Shown: positions 29,101 through 39,085 of the stretch, piece by piece
Layout of the letters: every line of letters starts with the position of its first letter
Numbering within the stretch: position 1 is the first letter of the stretch
Origin: Lachnospiraceae bacterium
GTDB lineage: Bacteria > Bacillota > Clostridia > Lachnospirales > Lachnospiraceae
Length of the DNA stretch: 64,000 nucleotides
NCBI GenBank assembly: GCA_017635395.1
Contig: JAGBLN010000041.1
Location: 1-64,000 of the forward strand
Direction: 5' to 3'
The notes under the pieces: model-generated
What the model saw: only the letters and a program-made list of their open reading frames with translations
Told to the model about the DNA's origin: nothing
The model's database searches: none
Translations under genes and position numbers: made by a program

Positions 29101-30161
29101 TTAAGATTCGCAAAGATAACACCTACCGAGCTGCCTTCCTTTTCTCCATGGCAAAGCTTATCAACCACATTGTTCATCTCATTACGGTTCATTACACCCG
29201 TAAGCATATCCTTGGAGCTTAAAGTCTTGAGCCTGTCCAGCAGAAGATAATTGCCTAACTCAGAGCCAAGTATGAAGGTGGTAACCTCGAGAGTCTCCTT
29301 TATCTTGACCGCACGTTCGGGATCAAAATTGATCGCCCACATGAAGCCTAAAAGCTGATTTCTTGATTTTAAGGGAAAAAGAACGATATTGTGTGCTCCG
29401 GCACCGCTAAGCGACTCATACCATATAGGATTCCTCTCCTTTATGATCAGCATATCATCCGCATCCTTGGCTATCAGGCAGTTGCTTCCGGCTATGGTGC
29501 CTATCCAGGATTCCGCTATGTCATAAAATTCGTCATTAACATAGGTTTCCATGGGCAGAAGGCTTGTGCCTTCGGATAAAGCTTCACCAAGAACATAGCA
29601 TGACCGCTCATATTCATTCATGACAAGGATACAGCAATGCTCGGATACACACAGCTTGTTGATACCTAAGATAACATCCTTTATTGCTGCCTTGAAATCA
29701 TTCGTCCCCCTGAGCCTTATGCAGGTATCCAAAACAGATGAGGCGGTTTCCGCCGAGAGACTGGCAAGATCCTCAGAATTCGCCTCCATATTTATTTCCA
29801 TTATGTAAAAGCAGTAAGAATAATCCTCATCCTCATAATCAACAGGCAGGAACATCATATTGAACCACACCTGCATCCTGTCAGGATGGGCATAGGAATG
29901 AAGACATTTTTTATTTACTGCGGCATTGTAACAGAACTCCTCGAAATTCAGATCCCTGGTAATGTAATCTGTATATTCACTGCCCGGTATGAATCTGGTA
30001 TTGAGCATGACTACACCCGGTGCGGGATGCTCTATCGAATCGATATAAGCCTTGTTTCCGGCAACCAGCCTGAATATACCCTTACCATGCTCCGGATGTT
30101 TCTCAACCGATACCACGCATGTCATAGCCGGCATGTGTTCAACTAAACCCTGAAAATCCAT
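26181..30161 (-). CDS. Large multidomain GGDEF-GGDEF-EAL cyclic-di-GMP protein with sensor domains
   Basis: 1326 residues with no membrane segment. Order: PAS-like region (1-125), GAF-like region (about 140-305), first GGDEF (about 310-460, RAGGDEFAL intact), second GGDEF (about 495-640, degenerate RFGQDHF), EAL (about 665-905), then two PAS-like regions. The EAL domain keeps the catalytic set: EALARW, VNLSRTDF, ITES, DDFGSGYSS, CEGVET and QGYHFCKP, so phosphodiesterase activity is likely. In the first GGDEF the usual metal aspartate position reads ANLNGLK, so cyclase activity is uncertain. It stands alone on its strand, with short flanking gaps. Confidence 0.85.
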   Translation of the reverse strand: MDFQGLVEHMPAMTCVVSVEKHPEHGKGIFRLVAGNKAYIDSIEHPAPGVVMLNTRFIPGSEYTDYITRDLNFEEFCYNAAVNKKCLHSYAHPDRMQVWFNMMFLPVDYEDEDYSYCFYIMEINMEANSEDLASLSAETASSVLDTCIRLRGTNDFKAAIKDVILGINKLCVSEHCCILVMNEYERSCYVLGEALSEGTSLLPMETYVNDEFYDIAESWIGTIAGSNCLIAKDADDMLIIKERNPIWYESLSGAGAHNIVLFPLKSRNQLLGFMWAINFDPERAVKIKETLEVTTFILGSELGNYLLLDRLKTLSSKDMLTGVMNRNEMNNVVDKLCHGEKEGSSVGVIFANLNGLKVVNDVEGHSAGDLLLKNAANVLRQFFSDEEIFRAGGDEFALIVTDVTQEALDKKIDDIRKACDRYDKLSFAMGGCVEKNSNNVRMALRCADERMYEDKKRHYEENPEHKIEDERLGRFNARNMAELKRERDLFKEMNYDFLTGLPNMSYFFKLAENGRKIMHENNVSSALVYVNLNGLKFYNKKYGFSEGDNLIKELARLLSEQFGEENCSRFGQDHFAVFTEEKDLERKLKKLFNSMKTANGSRSLPVRAGIYLDSMGIVETSFACDRAKYACNISRDDNNSYFNYFDQKMLRREMNRQYIIDNIDRAIAENWIKPFYQPIVRATNKKVCDEEALARWIDPEKGMLSPADFIPILEDTKLIYKVDLHILDAVLERIRNQQADGKLDVVPMSVNLSRTDFETCDIVEEICNRVDAAGVSRDLITIEITESVVGGNFDFMKEQVRRFQELGFPVWMDDFGSGYSSLDLLQEIQFDLIKFDMRFMRQFDTTPKSRVILTELMRMAASLGIETVCEGVETAEQVEFLREIGCTKLQGYHFCKPISLDDIHERYRSGKQIGFENPDESEYQKTLSSINLYDLGSVSNDDAESVRHYFNTQPMAILEYNGENVRSVRQNKSFSEFVALHKNVHETFLNRLDQCRNVGQRLVVSEILETGETVNALIRKLAENPVSRVSAYAVAVLDITSGNEQVLTYTGVAQALSADYIDLYHIDLDTEKYTQYSPNGDSHDISVARTGEGFFAAAHKDAEQLIYVEDRKQFIETFTKKNVLKALDERGAFTHTYRVMIAPRDKTEAAQSYKQKEEGRPYYVSMKVVRLNRNGNHVVMAVNNVDAQMRQQELIDRLREETSTYSRISALMGNFIGIYTVDPETGSYMQYSATDEYADLGTSKVGLDFFEDSRKEIEGLIAPEDYYYFMAEFTKENILAKTKKGGVYTISYHLMIAGKKTEINLRAGIVQEKDGPQLIVGIISGE

Positions 30162-30277
30162 ACTGTGCCCCCATCAACATTTTTATAGAAAAAACCTAGT
30201 TAATATTATAGCATAGAATGTATCCGGAATTCATTGCAAATTTTGCCGCTGTTTATACAGAATCCGCTTAATCCGCT

Positions 30278-31366
30278 TTATTTTATCCTTATTTCCAGCC
30301 GGTTTGGCATTTCGGCATCCTTATCGCAGCTGTAAACGATCTCCTCTGCGGTATTTTCCAGCATTGAAAGTGAAAGTTCATTGTCCGATTTCTTAATATC
30401 AAATAACTCTCCCGCATAGGATACGGATATATGGCATTTTTCCTCCTGAACGGAATATTCTACTGTCACACAGATTTCTGGATCTTCATAATGAGGAAGC
30501 AGGATCTGCCTTACCAGCTCTTCTATTGCCAAGCGAATACGATACTTCATGGCAGGTGCCACATCATTATTCATAAAGAATGTATCCAGCTCTGCATCCA
30601 TGCGGATAAAGTCATGGTCCCTGCTCTCGATTCTTGCTTCATAAACCTTAAGCCTTCTTATGAAGCGTCTTGTCAGTTCTTTTTTCGGGGCATCGAATAT
30701 CTCCTCAGGAGTTCCCTCCTCGTAAATTCCTCCCTCATCCATGAAGAATACGCGGTTTGAGATAGCCCTTGCAAAACTCATCTCGTGAGTTACGATCATC
30801 ATGGTCTTTCCGCTTTTTGCTAACTCTCTTATAACGGCCTGTACCTCTGAAACCATAGTAGGATCCAGCGCGCTCGTGGGCTCGTCCAAAAGTATCACCT
30901 CTGGATCCATGCAGAGTGTCCTTGCAATGGCTACTCTCTGCTTCTGCCCGCCGGAGAGCTCGTCCGGATATGACAGAGCCTTATCCGCCACTCCCACTCT
31001 CCTGAGAAGCTCCATGCCTTTGTCATATGCCTCCTGTTTACTCTTATTCAAAAGATCCATAGGCGCTATCATGAGATTTTCTATGACTGTAAGATGCCCG
31101 AACAGATTGAAGGACTGGAATACCATCCCCATTCTCCTTCTGGCTTTTTTTACATCATATCCCTTTGCAGTGATCTCTTCGTCCCCTAAGAACACCTGAC
31201 CGGAAGTAGGTGTCTCAAGCAGGTTGATACAGCGCAGCAGTGTAGATTTCCCCGTACCTGACGGTCCTATTACCGAAATAACATCCCCGTCGTTTATCGT
31301 CACGCTGACATCCTTAAGCGGGGTTACCATATCATATTCTTTTCTAAGTTTTTTGATCTCAATCAT
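30278..31366 (-). CDS. Polar amino acid ABC transporter ATPase with a C-terminal RsbW-like extension
   Basis: 362 residues. Residues 1-240 are a GlnQ-type ATPase: Walker [10 protein letters not shown] (34-42), signature [14 protein letters not shown], Walker [14 protein letters not shown], and switch VTHEM. GlnQ proteins usually end near 240. Residues 245-362 form an extra domain with [16 protein letters not shown] and later beta-strand patterns that resemble the HATPase fold of RsbW-type anti-sigma kinases; the N-box asparagine appears to be Gln287, so ATP binding is doubtful. The start overlaps the stop of the upstream fused permease by eight bases. Confidence 0.85.
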   Translation of the reverse strand: MIEIKKLRKEYDMVTPLKDVSVTINDGDVISVIGPSGTGKSTLLRCINLLETPTSGQVFLGDEEITAKGYDVKKARRRMGMVFQSFNLFGHLTVIENLMIAPMDLLNKSKQEAYDKGMELLRRVGVADKALSYPDELSGGQKQRVAIARTLCMDPEVILLDEPTSALDPTMVSEVQAVIRELAKSGKTMMIVTHEMSFARAISNRVFFMDEGGIYEEGTPEEIFDAPKKELTRRFIRRLKVYEARIESRDHDFIRMDAELDTFFMNNDVAPAMKYRIRLAIEELVRQILLPHYEDPEICVTVEYSVQEEKCHISVSYAGELFDIKKSDNELSLSMLENTAEEIVYSCDKDAEMPNRLEIRIK

Positions 31367-33683
31367 TTATCTCAACCCCCTTCAGGATATTTTCCCTCTT
31401 CCGCTGCTTCGGATCTACGGATACTTCTATACGGCTGACAATAAAGGTCAAAAGCCACCCCAGTATAAAATATATGACAGCAACTGCGATCAGCGGGAAA
31501 AATGCCTCATAGGTACGTCCCCGCACGATATCGCCCATCTTGGTAAGATCCTGCACTGCGATATATCCTACGATAGCCGTTGCCTTGATTAGTGCCACTA
31601 CTTCCCCTTTATAGACCGGCAGGAAATGTGGAACCGCCTGGGGCAGGATAATACGGAAGAAAGAACGGAGATCTCCATAGCCTAATGCTAGCGCAGCTTC
31701 CGACTGTCCCTTATCAATAGCGCCTACTCCGGTCCTTAACATGCCGAATACCCCGGCACCGAATACAAGCGTAAAAGCCACTACTGCTACCGCTGTTCCG
31801 CTTATCGATGTCTTGGCAAAAATAATGTAATAAAGGATCATTAAGAGTACCACAACCGGCATTCCCTGCACCAGCCACACAAATAATCCTGCGATCAGAT
31901 TAGCTGCCCTGTTTCCGTTACGGCATGCCATGTACAGCAAAAATCCCAGAGCAGTTCCAAAGATTATGGATAAAACAGTGATCAGTATGGTGGTCCCTAT
32001 TCCCTGAAGGAAAAGTTTCCACCTTGCCTCTCTTATGAAAGTCTTTTCAAAGCTCTCGCAGGTTCTTGCAATAAATCCCTTATTTTCAGCATCTGCTTCT
32101 GCAGCCCTTACAATGAGCACGAATGAAGCAGGATAATACTCAATAAAGTCAACGGCTTCCCTTCTCTCATCCGTAACGATTATGGAACCGGCTCCCATAA
32201 GTGCCTTGCCTGACTGCACATAGGATAAGACGGAGGCAAATTCCATCCCCACAAATTCTACATGCACATCCATTTCCTTTGCCATGAGCAGTATCATCTC
32301 AATATCAAAACCTATAAGTTCTCCGCCTTCACCCGCATAGCTCATTGGCTCAAGTGCATCACAGGCAGCTACCTGTACGGTCCCGTTTGTTCCCGGCCAG
32401 TCCTGCTTAGGGACAGTCTTTACGCTGTCATCAAGTCCGGTCCATTTTTCCCATAATTCTTTTTTCGTTTCCTCGGGAATACTGTCATAAGCAGCCTGCC
32501 ACCCCGCAAGCCTCTCATCATCCTTTGCAAAGGCAATGCCAAATGTCCCTTCCTTAAGGGGCTCCGGGAAAAGCGCGAGCTCAGGATCCCTGTTTACCGC
32601 AAGCTCTGCAATGGCATTATTATTAAGGCAGGCATCGGTCTTTCCGTCCTTAAGTGCTAGAAGGATATCTGCCATATTATTAAAATACGAAAAGCTTCCT
32701 ACACCCGGTGCTTTGCTCTTTACCAGTTCTTCAAAAGGAGCGCCCACCAGCATGGATACGGTCTTTCCCTTCAGATCTGAGAATTCTGTAAATTCCGGCA
32801 CGCATTCTGCAGTGCCGTTTTCCTGACCTTCCTGTGCGAGTTCCTTAGCAGGCACAGCAAGAACATATCCTCCATAGCTTGTAGGATCAGAGAAAAGCGC
32901 CTGCTCCCTTCGCTCGGGCGTGGCATTCATGTCGGTGGAAAAATCGGCCCTGCCGGACTGTACAGCCGGAATCCTGCCTGAGAAATCCACATCAAGTATT
33001 TCAAGTGCATATCCTTTCTCACGGCAGAAACGGGTAACAAGGTCTATATCATAACCCACATTTTTCCCGTCCTTTATATAAGACCATGGCATATCCGAGG
33101 ATGTGGTTACGATCGTTATGCTACCGTTCGCCCCTGTCAGGCCATCCATATCCACAACCTTTTTAGCTTCATCAACTCCAAGCCATGTATCCTCTATTTC
33201 CTGCATGGTACCGTCTGCGAATTTCTCCACAAGGAAAGAATTAAATTCTTCACAGAGGGCAGCACTGTCCGGATCATCTTTCCTGAAAGCAAAACTGTAC
33301 TCAGCCTCTGTTATCTTTTCGCGGATAAAATCAATCTCAGGCTGTTCGGCATGGATAGTCTTGAGATTAGGCTCATCCCCAATGTAAGCGTCGATCTTGC
33401 CTGCAAGAAGAGCCGCATTCAGGTCCGGATAGCTGCTGAAATATAAAAGCTCACTGTCCGGGAACTCGGTCTTTGCCAGATCTTCCGTCGGTGTTCCCGT
33501 GAGCACGCCTATCTTCTTTCCGTTATACTCTTTCCATGGAGCATTTTCCGTTTCTTCCGGGATGTTGTCGTCCGAAGCATTTACACTTATGGAAGCTGCG
33601 TACGGAGCAAGCATTGCCAGCAGCATGCATAATACGAGAAAATAATTTATTTTCTTTCTATATTTTTTTTCATATAAACCCAT
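31359..33683 (-). CDS. Fused amino acid ABC transporter: tandem substrate-binding lobes plus permease
   Basis: 774 residues. A signal segment (about 10-33) is followed by two repeats of about 225 residues (55-280 and 305-527), then a His/Glu-type ABC permease (about 555-774) with the EAA-loop region ([11 protein letters not shown]). Each repeat runs C-lobe then N-lobe of an SBP_bac_3 binding protein: [15 protein letters not shown] matches [15 protein letters not shown], and [11 protein letters not shown] matches [11 protein letters not shown]. Only the middle pair lies in the normal N-to-C order. Presumed role is uptake of a polar amino acid with the adjacent ATPase. Confidence 0.85.
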   Translation of the reverse strand: MGLYEKKYRKKINYFLVLCMLLAMLAPYAASISVNASDDNIPEETENAPWKEYNGKKIGVLTGTPTEDLAKTEFPDSELLYFSSYPDLNAALLAGKIDAYIGDEPNLKTIHAEQPEIDFIREKITEAEYSFAFRKDDPDSAALCEEFNSFLVEKFADGTMQEIEDTWLGVDEAKKVVDMDGLTGANGSITIVTTSSDMPWSYIKDGKNVGYDIDLVTRFCREKGYALEILDVDFSGRIPAVQSGRADFSTDMNATPERREQALFSDPTSYGGYVLAVPAKELAQEGQENGTAECVPEFTEFSDLKGKTVSMLVGAPFEELVKSKAPGVGSFSYFNNMADILLALKDGKTDACLNNNAIAELAVNRDPELALFPEPLKEGTFGIAFAKDDERLAGWQAAYDSIPEETKKELWEKWTGLDDSVKTVPKQDWPGTNGTVQVAACDALEPMSYAGEGGELIGFDIEMILLMAKEMDVHVEFVGMEFASVLSYVQSGKALMGAGSIIVTDERREAVDFIEYYPASFVLIVRAAEADAENKGFIARTCESFEKTFIREARWKLFLQGIGTTILITVLSIIFGTALGFLLYMACRNGNRAANLIAGLFVWLVQGMPVVVLLMILYYIIFAKTSISGTAVAVVAFTLVFGAGVFGMLRTGVGAIDKGQSEAALALGYGDLRSFFRIILPQAVPHFLPVYKGEVVALIKATAIVGYIAVQDLTKMGDIVRGRTYEAFFPLIAVAVIYFILGWLLTFIVSRIEVSVDPKQRKRENILKGVEIND

Positions 33684-33839
33684 TTCGATTCCACCTTACA
33701 TCTTCTTTTGACTTAATCAATATTTATTCCTGATCACCTGATCCAGGCATATATTCATCCGGGATTTTTATTTATCACATTTTTCCCGCAATGCGGACAG
33801 ATTTTCTGCAACATTTACTATCTCCTCATACTTTCATAT

Positions 33840-36143
33840 TTATTCAGCGGCTTCCTGATTTTCAGAAGGTGCAGGGACAGGCACACTGTCGACAGGCGCC
33901 TCAGCACTGTCTGCAGCAGGCGGCAGGTCAGTTTGCTGTTCATCAGGAATCTGCGTCCCATCGGGGAGCTGCGTTTCATCCGGGATCACTGCTTCAGTAG
34001 GCAGAGGAATATCCATTACCTGTTCTTCTGCAGGTTCTTCCGTTGGAGCCACATAATTGGTTCGTCCGTATGTTACGGCCGATTTCGAGGATTCCGCATC
34101 CGGAAATACATGCCTGTAATAATCCCCTGACAGGCATTTCCTGCAGAAATTGATCTTATTGTTGACTATGGTCTTTATCTGATCTTCATAGCCTTCGGGG
34201 ATCACGGTATCCTCACTTACTGGAGTAAACTTTCCGCTGGATGCGATATATGTGCCGAGATCTGTTTTCCAGTCATGAGACAGATTAAAAACAAGCGGGT
34301 CTGCATCAGACAGCACATCCCTTCCCACCATGAGCCTGGAATCGAATTCAACCCCAAAAAGATTGAGCAGAGTCGGCGTGATATCCGGGCTGAAAACCGG
34401 ATCATCCACAATGATCGGATCCATATCCTCCAGCTCGCCGCACCATATTATGAGACGGTTGTGGTCACGTACAAGATTATTCTTTACCTTCTCTCCGTAA
34501 AGCTCAGGCAGCGAACTTCCATAGGACAGGCCGTAAGGGAAATGGTCTGCAGATATCACAATGACGGTATCGTCTGCAATCCCCTCTTCTTCCAGCGTGT
34601 CAACCAGGTATTTCATCGCAGCCTCAAACTCAAGCTGGCAAGCTATATACGCCCTTACCTGAGAGGAGTACTCAAGATCCGCCACCTCATCCTTGTGCTT
34701 TTTTGACATTCCGTTACCATCAAAAGAATAAGGACAGTGTCCGCTGACTGTCATATAGTAAATATTGAAGGGCTGCTTATCTATATAGGTAGGAAGGGTA
34801 GCCTCAAACATATCCTTGTCACTTAAAGACCAGGCATGATCAAGCAGTTTTTCAAGGCCGTTGCCATTTGCCATGAAACCGTCAGAATAGCCCAGGTTAA
34901 TATGTGTTGCATTACGGTTGTAGTAGGTATATGAACCGTTGTGGTACATCATGCCGTAATATCCCAATTGGTTCAGCTGATACCCCATTGTCATATAGTT
35001 TAAGCTGTTGCGGGTATCTGTCATGGATGAGCCTCCGTCCGTGGGAAGCATTCCCAGGAGTATATTGTACTCACCGCCGGTGGTTCCGGCTCCTGATGGC
35101 TGGTAGTAGTCGTTAAACTGTATGCCTTTAGTTGCCAGCCTGTAAAGCGTAGGCGTCAGCTCTTCATCTATAACTTCTGCAGAAAAGGCTTCCGCGGTTA
35201 TAAGTATAAGATTCTTGCCCTCAAATAATCCCGTATACTGATTTTTCATGGAAGGCGTAAGGGATGCCACATACAGGTCCATTGCCTGAAGATTTCCCGA
35301 TGTAGTTTCGGCAAGGGCCTCAAAATCTATGTCAAGGACATTGGGTGTATATACGATTTCTTCAGGGATTTCGGTTTCAGCAGTATCGGAAGATATGCCT
35401 GTGCCGGATGCAGATACAGTGGGAGCAGGAGTCACCGCTGCAGCTGCATTTGAGGATGTTTCTTTCGTATCTTCCGGAAGAACAAAACCGGCCGTGGTAT
35501 CTTCAGGTTCACTGGTGTTGAACAGCGGAATAGCCTCCCTGACATCCAGTCTTGCCGCAGTATTTACGCCAAGTATACGCACCGCCCTGTCGAATTCGTA
35601 TTCATCAGTATAGGAATGATTCATAACGTCATTTGCGCTGATATAGAGCCTGTGGGTCAAAAACAACAGGACAACAAGCGAGGCGCTGACTGCTATCCAC
35701 TTTGGCCGGAGCCTCCTTGCTTCATCCTTTTTCATAAGTATCAGATAAAGGATAAAGGGAAACAGGAAAATGGCAAAATGGAGAATTCCGCTGGGAGACA
35801 GCAGAAGGATCCTTATATTATATGAGTATTCTGAAACGGCACCGGAGGCACCGTTTGCCATAGTACCGAATGAATAAAATACGCCAAATTCCGCAAATAT
35901 GAAATAGAGCAGTAAAAAAAGCAGGCTCTCTAGGAAAAGGAAAGCCGCCCGCAGGGCTCTGTTGATGTTCTTATTCTTAAACAGCGATGACAGCAGGAAA
36001 AACAGGCCGCCATAACAGATGCTGGAAATAAAAATGCCTATCAGATTACTTACCGAAAAAGGTATGCCTGTTGACAGCATGAATACGGTCTCAAGATAGA
36101 TTATCGACAGCGGACAGTATATTGTAAAAAAAACAGTTACCAT
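33840..36143 (-). CDS. LTA-synthase-like membrane sulfatase-fold enzyme
   Basis: 767 residues. Four or five N-terminal membrane helices (to about 190) are followed by a Thr/Ser/Pro-rich linker, then an extracellular sulfatase-fold domain (about 290-640). NLILITAEAFSAEVI and GAGTTGGEY, with the nucleophile threonine, match the lipoteichoic acid synthase/phosphoglycerol transferase family; ISADHFPYGL is the distal metal-binding part. The C-terminal 100 residues are rich in Pro, Glu and Asp and may pass through the wall. The family transfers glycerol phosphate from phosphatidylglycerol to a glycolipid. No wall-polymer genes are beside it, so its precise product is unknown. Confidence 0.85.
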   Translation of the reverse strand: MVTVFFTIYCPLSIIYLETVFMLSTGIPFSVSNLIGIFISSICYGGLFFLLSSLFKNKNINRALRAAFLFLESLLFLLLYFIFAEFGVFYSFGTMANGASGAVSEYSYNIRILLLSPSGILHFAIFLFPFILYLILMKKDEARRLRPKWIAVSASLVVLLFLTHRLYISANDVMNHSYTDEYEFDRAVRILGVNTAARLDVREAIPLFNTSEPEDTTAGFVLPEDTKETSSNAAAAVTPAPTVSASGTGISSDTAETEIPEEIVYTPNVLDIDFEALAETTSGNLQAMDLYVASLTPSMKNQYTGLFEGKNLILITAEAFSAEVIDEELTPTLYRLATKGIQFNDYYQPSGAGTTGGEYNILLGMLPTDGGSSMTDTRNSLNYMTMGYQLNQLGYYGMMYHNGSYTYYNRNATHINLGYSDGFMANGNGLEKLLDHAWSLSDKDMFEATLPTYIDKQPFNIYYMTVSGHCPYSFDGNGMSKKHKDEVADLEYSSQVRAYIACQLEFEAAMKYLVDTLEEEGIADDTVIVISADHFPYGLSYGSSLPELYGEKVKNNLVRDHNRLIIWCGELEDMDPIIVDDPVFSPDITPTLLNLFGVEFDSRLMVGRDVLSDADPLVFNLSHDWKTDLGTYIASSGKFTPVSEDTVIPEGYEDQIKTIVNNKINFCRKCLSGDYYRHVFPDAESSKSAVTYGRTNYVAPTEEPAEEQVMDIPLPTEAVIPDETQLPDGTQIPDEQQTDLPPAADSAEAPVDSVPVPAPSENQEAAE

Positions 36144-36231
36144 TATTGGAATCGCTCTCTATTTATTATAATTACATTTTCTTCAACCTTGTAATTATCG
36201 CACATTTCACAGCTTCGTCAAGAAAACAGAT

Positions 36232-36260
36232 GAAAAAAAACGGGGGCATTGTCCCCGTTT
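36232..36260 (-). terminator. Intrinsic terminator after the trpXYZ-like operon
   Basis: AAACGGGG (36238-36245) pairs with CCCCGTTT (36253-36260); the minus transcript continues in eight or nine U. It lies directly after the stop of the ATPase gene. Confidence 0.9.
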
Positions 36261-36264
36261 CTCT

Positions 36265-37059
36265 TTATGCATCTTTATCCAAAAGCATCCTGTCGTTATC
36301 CAGTGTCCTTCCCGCTATATCCTTAAAGCGGTCAAGCAGGTCCTGTACAGTCATGGACTCCCTCTCCTTACCGGATACATCAAGGATTATCTTTCCATGG
36401 TCCATCATAAGAGTCCTTGTTCCGAGAGTAAGCGCCGACTGCATATTATGGGTGATCATAAGGCAGGTCAGGCGTTCTTTCTTCACCACATCTTCAGTTA
36501 TCTCAAGCACCTTATCTGCTGCCGCCGGATCAAGCGCTGCAGTATGCTCATCCAAAAGCAGTAAACTGGGTGGATTGATAGTTGCCATAAGGAGGGTCAC
36601 AGCCTGGCGCTGACCGCCGGACAAAAGACCCATGGGCTGTTTCATCCTGTCCTCCAGCCCCATGTTGAGCTTTGAAAGGATCTCACGGAATTCATCCCGC
36701 TGCTCCTTTGTCATATGAGAAAGCCAGCCTCCCCTGCCTGCTGCGAGCATCAGGTTTTCCTCTATGGTCATGCCAGCCGCTGTCCCCCGCATGGGATCCT
36801 GGAACAATCGCCCTATCTTACGTGCACGTACATATTCCGGAGCAAGGGTTATATCCTCGCCGTCAAGCTCTATCCTGCCGCTGTCTGTGATAAAGTTTCC
36901 GCTTATGGCATTAAACAGGGTTGACTTACCGGCACCGTTGGCACCTATTATGGTTACGAATTCACCGTCTTCCACCTTCAGGTCCAGCTTATCAAGCACC
37001 AGCTTGGCATTGACCGTTCCGGGATTGAATGTCTTTGATATTTCCGAAATATTAAGCAT
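36265..37059 (-). CDS. trpZ: ABC transporter ATPase, TrpZ-like
   Basis: 264 residues from ATG 37059, chosen because GGAGGG lies eight bases upstream. Walker A is GANGAGKST, the signature LSGGQRQAVTLLMA, and Walker B LLLLDEHTAALDP, where histidine replaces the usual proline after DE, a variant typical of this ATPase group. It overlaps the permease stop by eight bases. With the permease and binding protein it makes a TrpXYZ-type importer; the tryptophan T-box upstream supports the substrate. Confidence 0.85.
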   Translation of the reverse strand: MLNISEISKTFNPGTVNAKLVLDKLDLKVEDGEFVTIIGANGAGKSTLFNAISGNFITDSGRIELDGEDITLAPEYVRARKIGRLFQDPMRGTAAGMTIEENLMLAAGRGGWLSHMTKEQRDEFREILSKLNMGLEDRMKQPMGLLSGGQRQAVTLLMATINPPSLLLLDEHTAALDPAAADKVLEITEDVVKKERLTCLMITHNMQSALTLGTRTLMMDHGKIILDVSGKERESMTVQDLLDRFKDIAGRTLDNDRMLLDKDA

Positions 37060-38005
37060 GGCCATTACCCTCCGATCCGCCATCCGGCCGCCTCTTCAGT
37101 CCCATACTGCGCTTTATAAGAGGAAGCCTGGTCTTGAAATAAGGTCCGCTGATAGCGATTATGACAATGACTGAGGATACGAACTTAAGCATGTATGCCG
37201 GCAGATTAAACCTTAACGCTATGGTATATACAAGTCTGAAAACAAAAGCACCCGCAACAGCACCGCATGCCTTGGCAGTTATCCCGCCTTTTGACACAAG
37301 CGCCTGCCCTATCAGAAGGGATGCCAAAGCTATCGTTACCATACCTGATCCTATATCAATATTGACCGATTTCTGTGACTGGGCTAACAGACAGCCGCTG
37401 AGCGCAGTAAAAGCATTTGCTATGCACAATCCCACTATGGTAGTGAATGCAGGATTGATGGAGGATGATTTTACCATGTCCGGATTATTTCCCGTAGCCC
37501 TTATGGCAAGCCCAAGTCTGGTCCTTAGGAAAAATGCCAGGAAAACCACCACCAGGATGACCGCCACAGCTGCTATGATAAGCTTGTAGGCACTGCCTAA
37601 GAATGTGCCATCCAGTATTTCCTTAAGCTGCGTAAACACTGTCTCTGTTTTATTCATATTTAGCAGGGACGAATTGCCCATAATTGCAATATTGATCGAA
37701 TACCATGCTGTATTTACTATGATACCGGCCAGCAGGCTCTCAACCCCCATCTTGGTCTGCAGCAGCGCCACAATGAATCCTGATACCACACCTGCTGCCA
37801 TAGCGGCAGGTATGGACAGATAGGGATGTCCCGATATGGCGACAACCGCACCAACGGTGGCTCCCATGGTAAAGCAGCCATCCGTTGACAGGTCGCATAC
37901 ATTTAACATCGTGTAGCTTAAGTATAGAGCCAGTACCGTAAGTGCGCTGATAAGACCAAGCTCTAAGGCTGTCTGCAGCAGCGGAAGAATTTCACCGATT
38001 CCCAT
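37052..38005 (-). CDS. trpY: ABC transporter permease, TrpY-like
   Basis: 317 residues from ATG 38005, which has AGAGG upstream; an in-frame TTG lies two codons earlier. Eight or nine membrane segments, with LNVCDLSTDGCFTMGA and NNPDMVKSSSINP typical of the branched-chain-like permeases paired with PF04392 binding proteins. It lies between the binding protein (11 bases) and ATPase genes (overlap). Confidence 0.85.
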   Translation of the reverse strand: MGIGEILPLLQTALELGLISALTVLALYLSYTMLNVCDLSTDGCFTMGATVGAVVAISGHPYLSIPAAMAAGVVSGFIVALLQTKMGVESLLAGIIVNTAWYSINIAIMGNSSLLNMNKTETVFTQLKEILDGTFLGSAYKLIIAAVAVILVVVFLAFFLRTRLGLAIRATGNNPDMVKSSSINPAFTTIVGLCIANAFTALSGCLLAQSQKSVNIDIGSGMVTIALASLLIGQALVSKGGITAKACGAVAGAFVFRLVYTIALRFNLPAYMLKFVSSVIVIIAISGPYFKTRLPLIKRSMGLKRRPDGGSEGNGHA

Positions 38006-38016
38006 TACCAACCTCT

Positions 38017-39072
38017 TTATTCAAAGCTCTCTGCTGTAGTAATGCTCTCAACCTTTGTGCAGTAAGGTGCAAACTCTTCCTTGAGATCATCAAAGGAAAG
38101 TCCTAAAGCATCACATACATCTGTGTTAATTGTAGCTGTACCGTTGTCAAAAGTCCTGACAGGTGTGGTAGCAGGATCAGCACCGTTTATAAGGATCTCT
38201 CCTACCATGTCAGCAGTTTCCACACCAAGGTTTGCATAGTCAACGCCGTAACCTAAGAATGCTCCGTTCAGAGCAAATGAGTCTGCACCGGCATAGTGAA
38301 GGATACCTGCCTCTGAAAGCTTCTCATAGATTGAAAGCTCTGCTGTCATAATTGTGTTATCTGAAGGAGTAAATATTGCCTCAACTCCGTCAGCTATAAA
38401 TGCGTCAACAGCAAGGGATACCTCATCAACGTTGGTTCCTGTGTGCTCCACATACTCAATGCCCTTTTCGTCAAGGAAAGCCTTTGCATCAGCAATTGCT
38501 GCTGTTGATGAATCCTGTCCTACATCGTACAGAAGACCGACCTTTTCGATATCCGGGTTCTGCACAAGGATAAGGTTCATTATCGCGTTGGTATCCAGAT
38601 AATCGGATGTACCGGTTATGTTTGCACCGGGTGCATCATTGGATGCAACGATGCCTGCACCCTCAGGATCGGAAACAGCTGCAAAAACAACCGGGATACC
38701 GTTATCCTCTGTGGCTGCCTGCATGGTCATTGCAACAGGTGTTGCAACACCTACCATAAGATCCACATCATCAGCTATGAAATTTGCAACTATCTGGGAA
38801 AGAACATTTGAATCTGCATTGCAGTTGTCATATTCGATCTCGAATGTAACATTGTTTTCCGTACCGATCTCGTCAAGTCGTGTCTCAATGTTGCTTACGA
38901 TCTGGTTTAAAGATGCGTCATCAACATAGTTGCAGATACCAACCTTGTAGGTCTTGGTTGCGGTCTGGTCAGCGCCACCGTCAGCTGTTTCGCCTGTTCC
39001 GGTAGTGCTGCATGCGCAGAATGATGTAGCCATTACTGCTGCCATGAGAAGTGATAAAAGTTTCTTTTTCAT
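38017..39072 (-). CDS. trpX: ABC transporter substrate-binding lipoprotein, TrpX-like
   Basis: 351 residues from ATG 39072, directly after a strong AGAAGGAGGAA site. A lysine-rich signal peptide ends at a lipobox-like SFCAC. The mature protein has the two-lobe fold of the PF04392 family: VGICNYVDDASLNQI, DLMVGVATPVAMTMQ, PVVFAAVSDPEGAGIV and VGLLYDVGQDSS. In streptococci the family member TrpX binds tryptophan. The operon leader is a T-box with a UGG specifier candidate, which supports tryptophan or a precursor as the ligand. Confidence 0.88.
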   Translation of the reverse strand: MKKKLLSLLMAAVMATSFCACSTTGTGETADGGADQTATKTYKVGICNYVDDASLNQIVSNIETRLDEIGTENNVTFEIEYDNCNADSNVLSQIVANFIADDVDLMVGVATPVAMTMQAATEDNGIPVVFAAVSDPEGAGIVASNDAPGANITGTSDYLDTNAIMNLILVQNPDIEKVGLLYDVGQDSSTAAIADAKAFLDEKGIEYVEHTGTNVDEVSLAVDAFIADGVEAIFTPSDNTIMTAELSIYEKLSEAGILHYAGADSFALNGAFLGYGVDYANLGVETADMVGEILINGADPATTPVRTFDNGTATINTDVCDALGLSFDDLKEEFAPYCTKVESITTAESFE

Positions 39073-39085
39073 AATTCCTCCTTCT

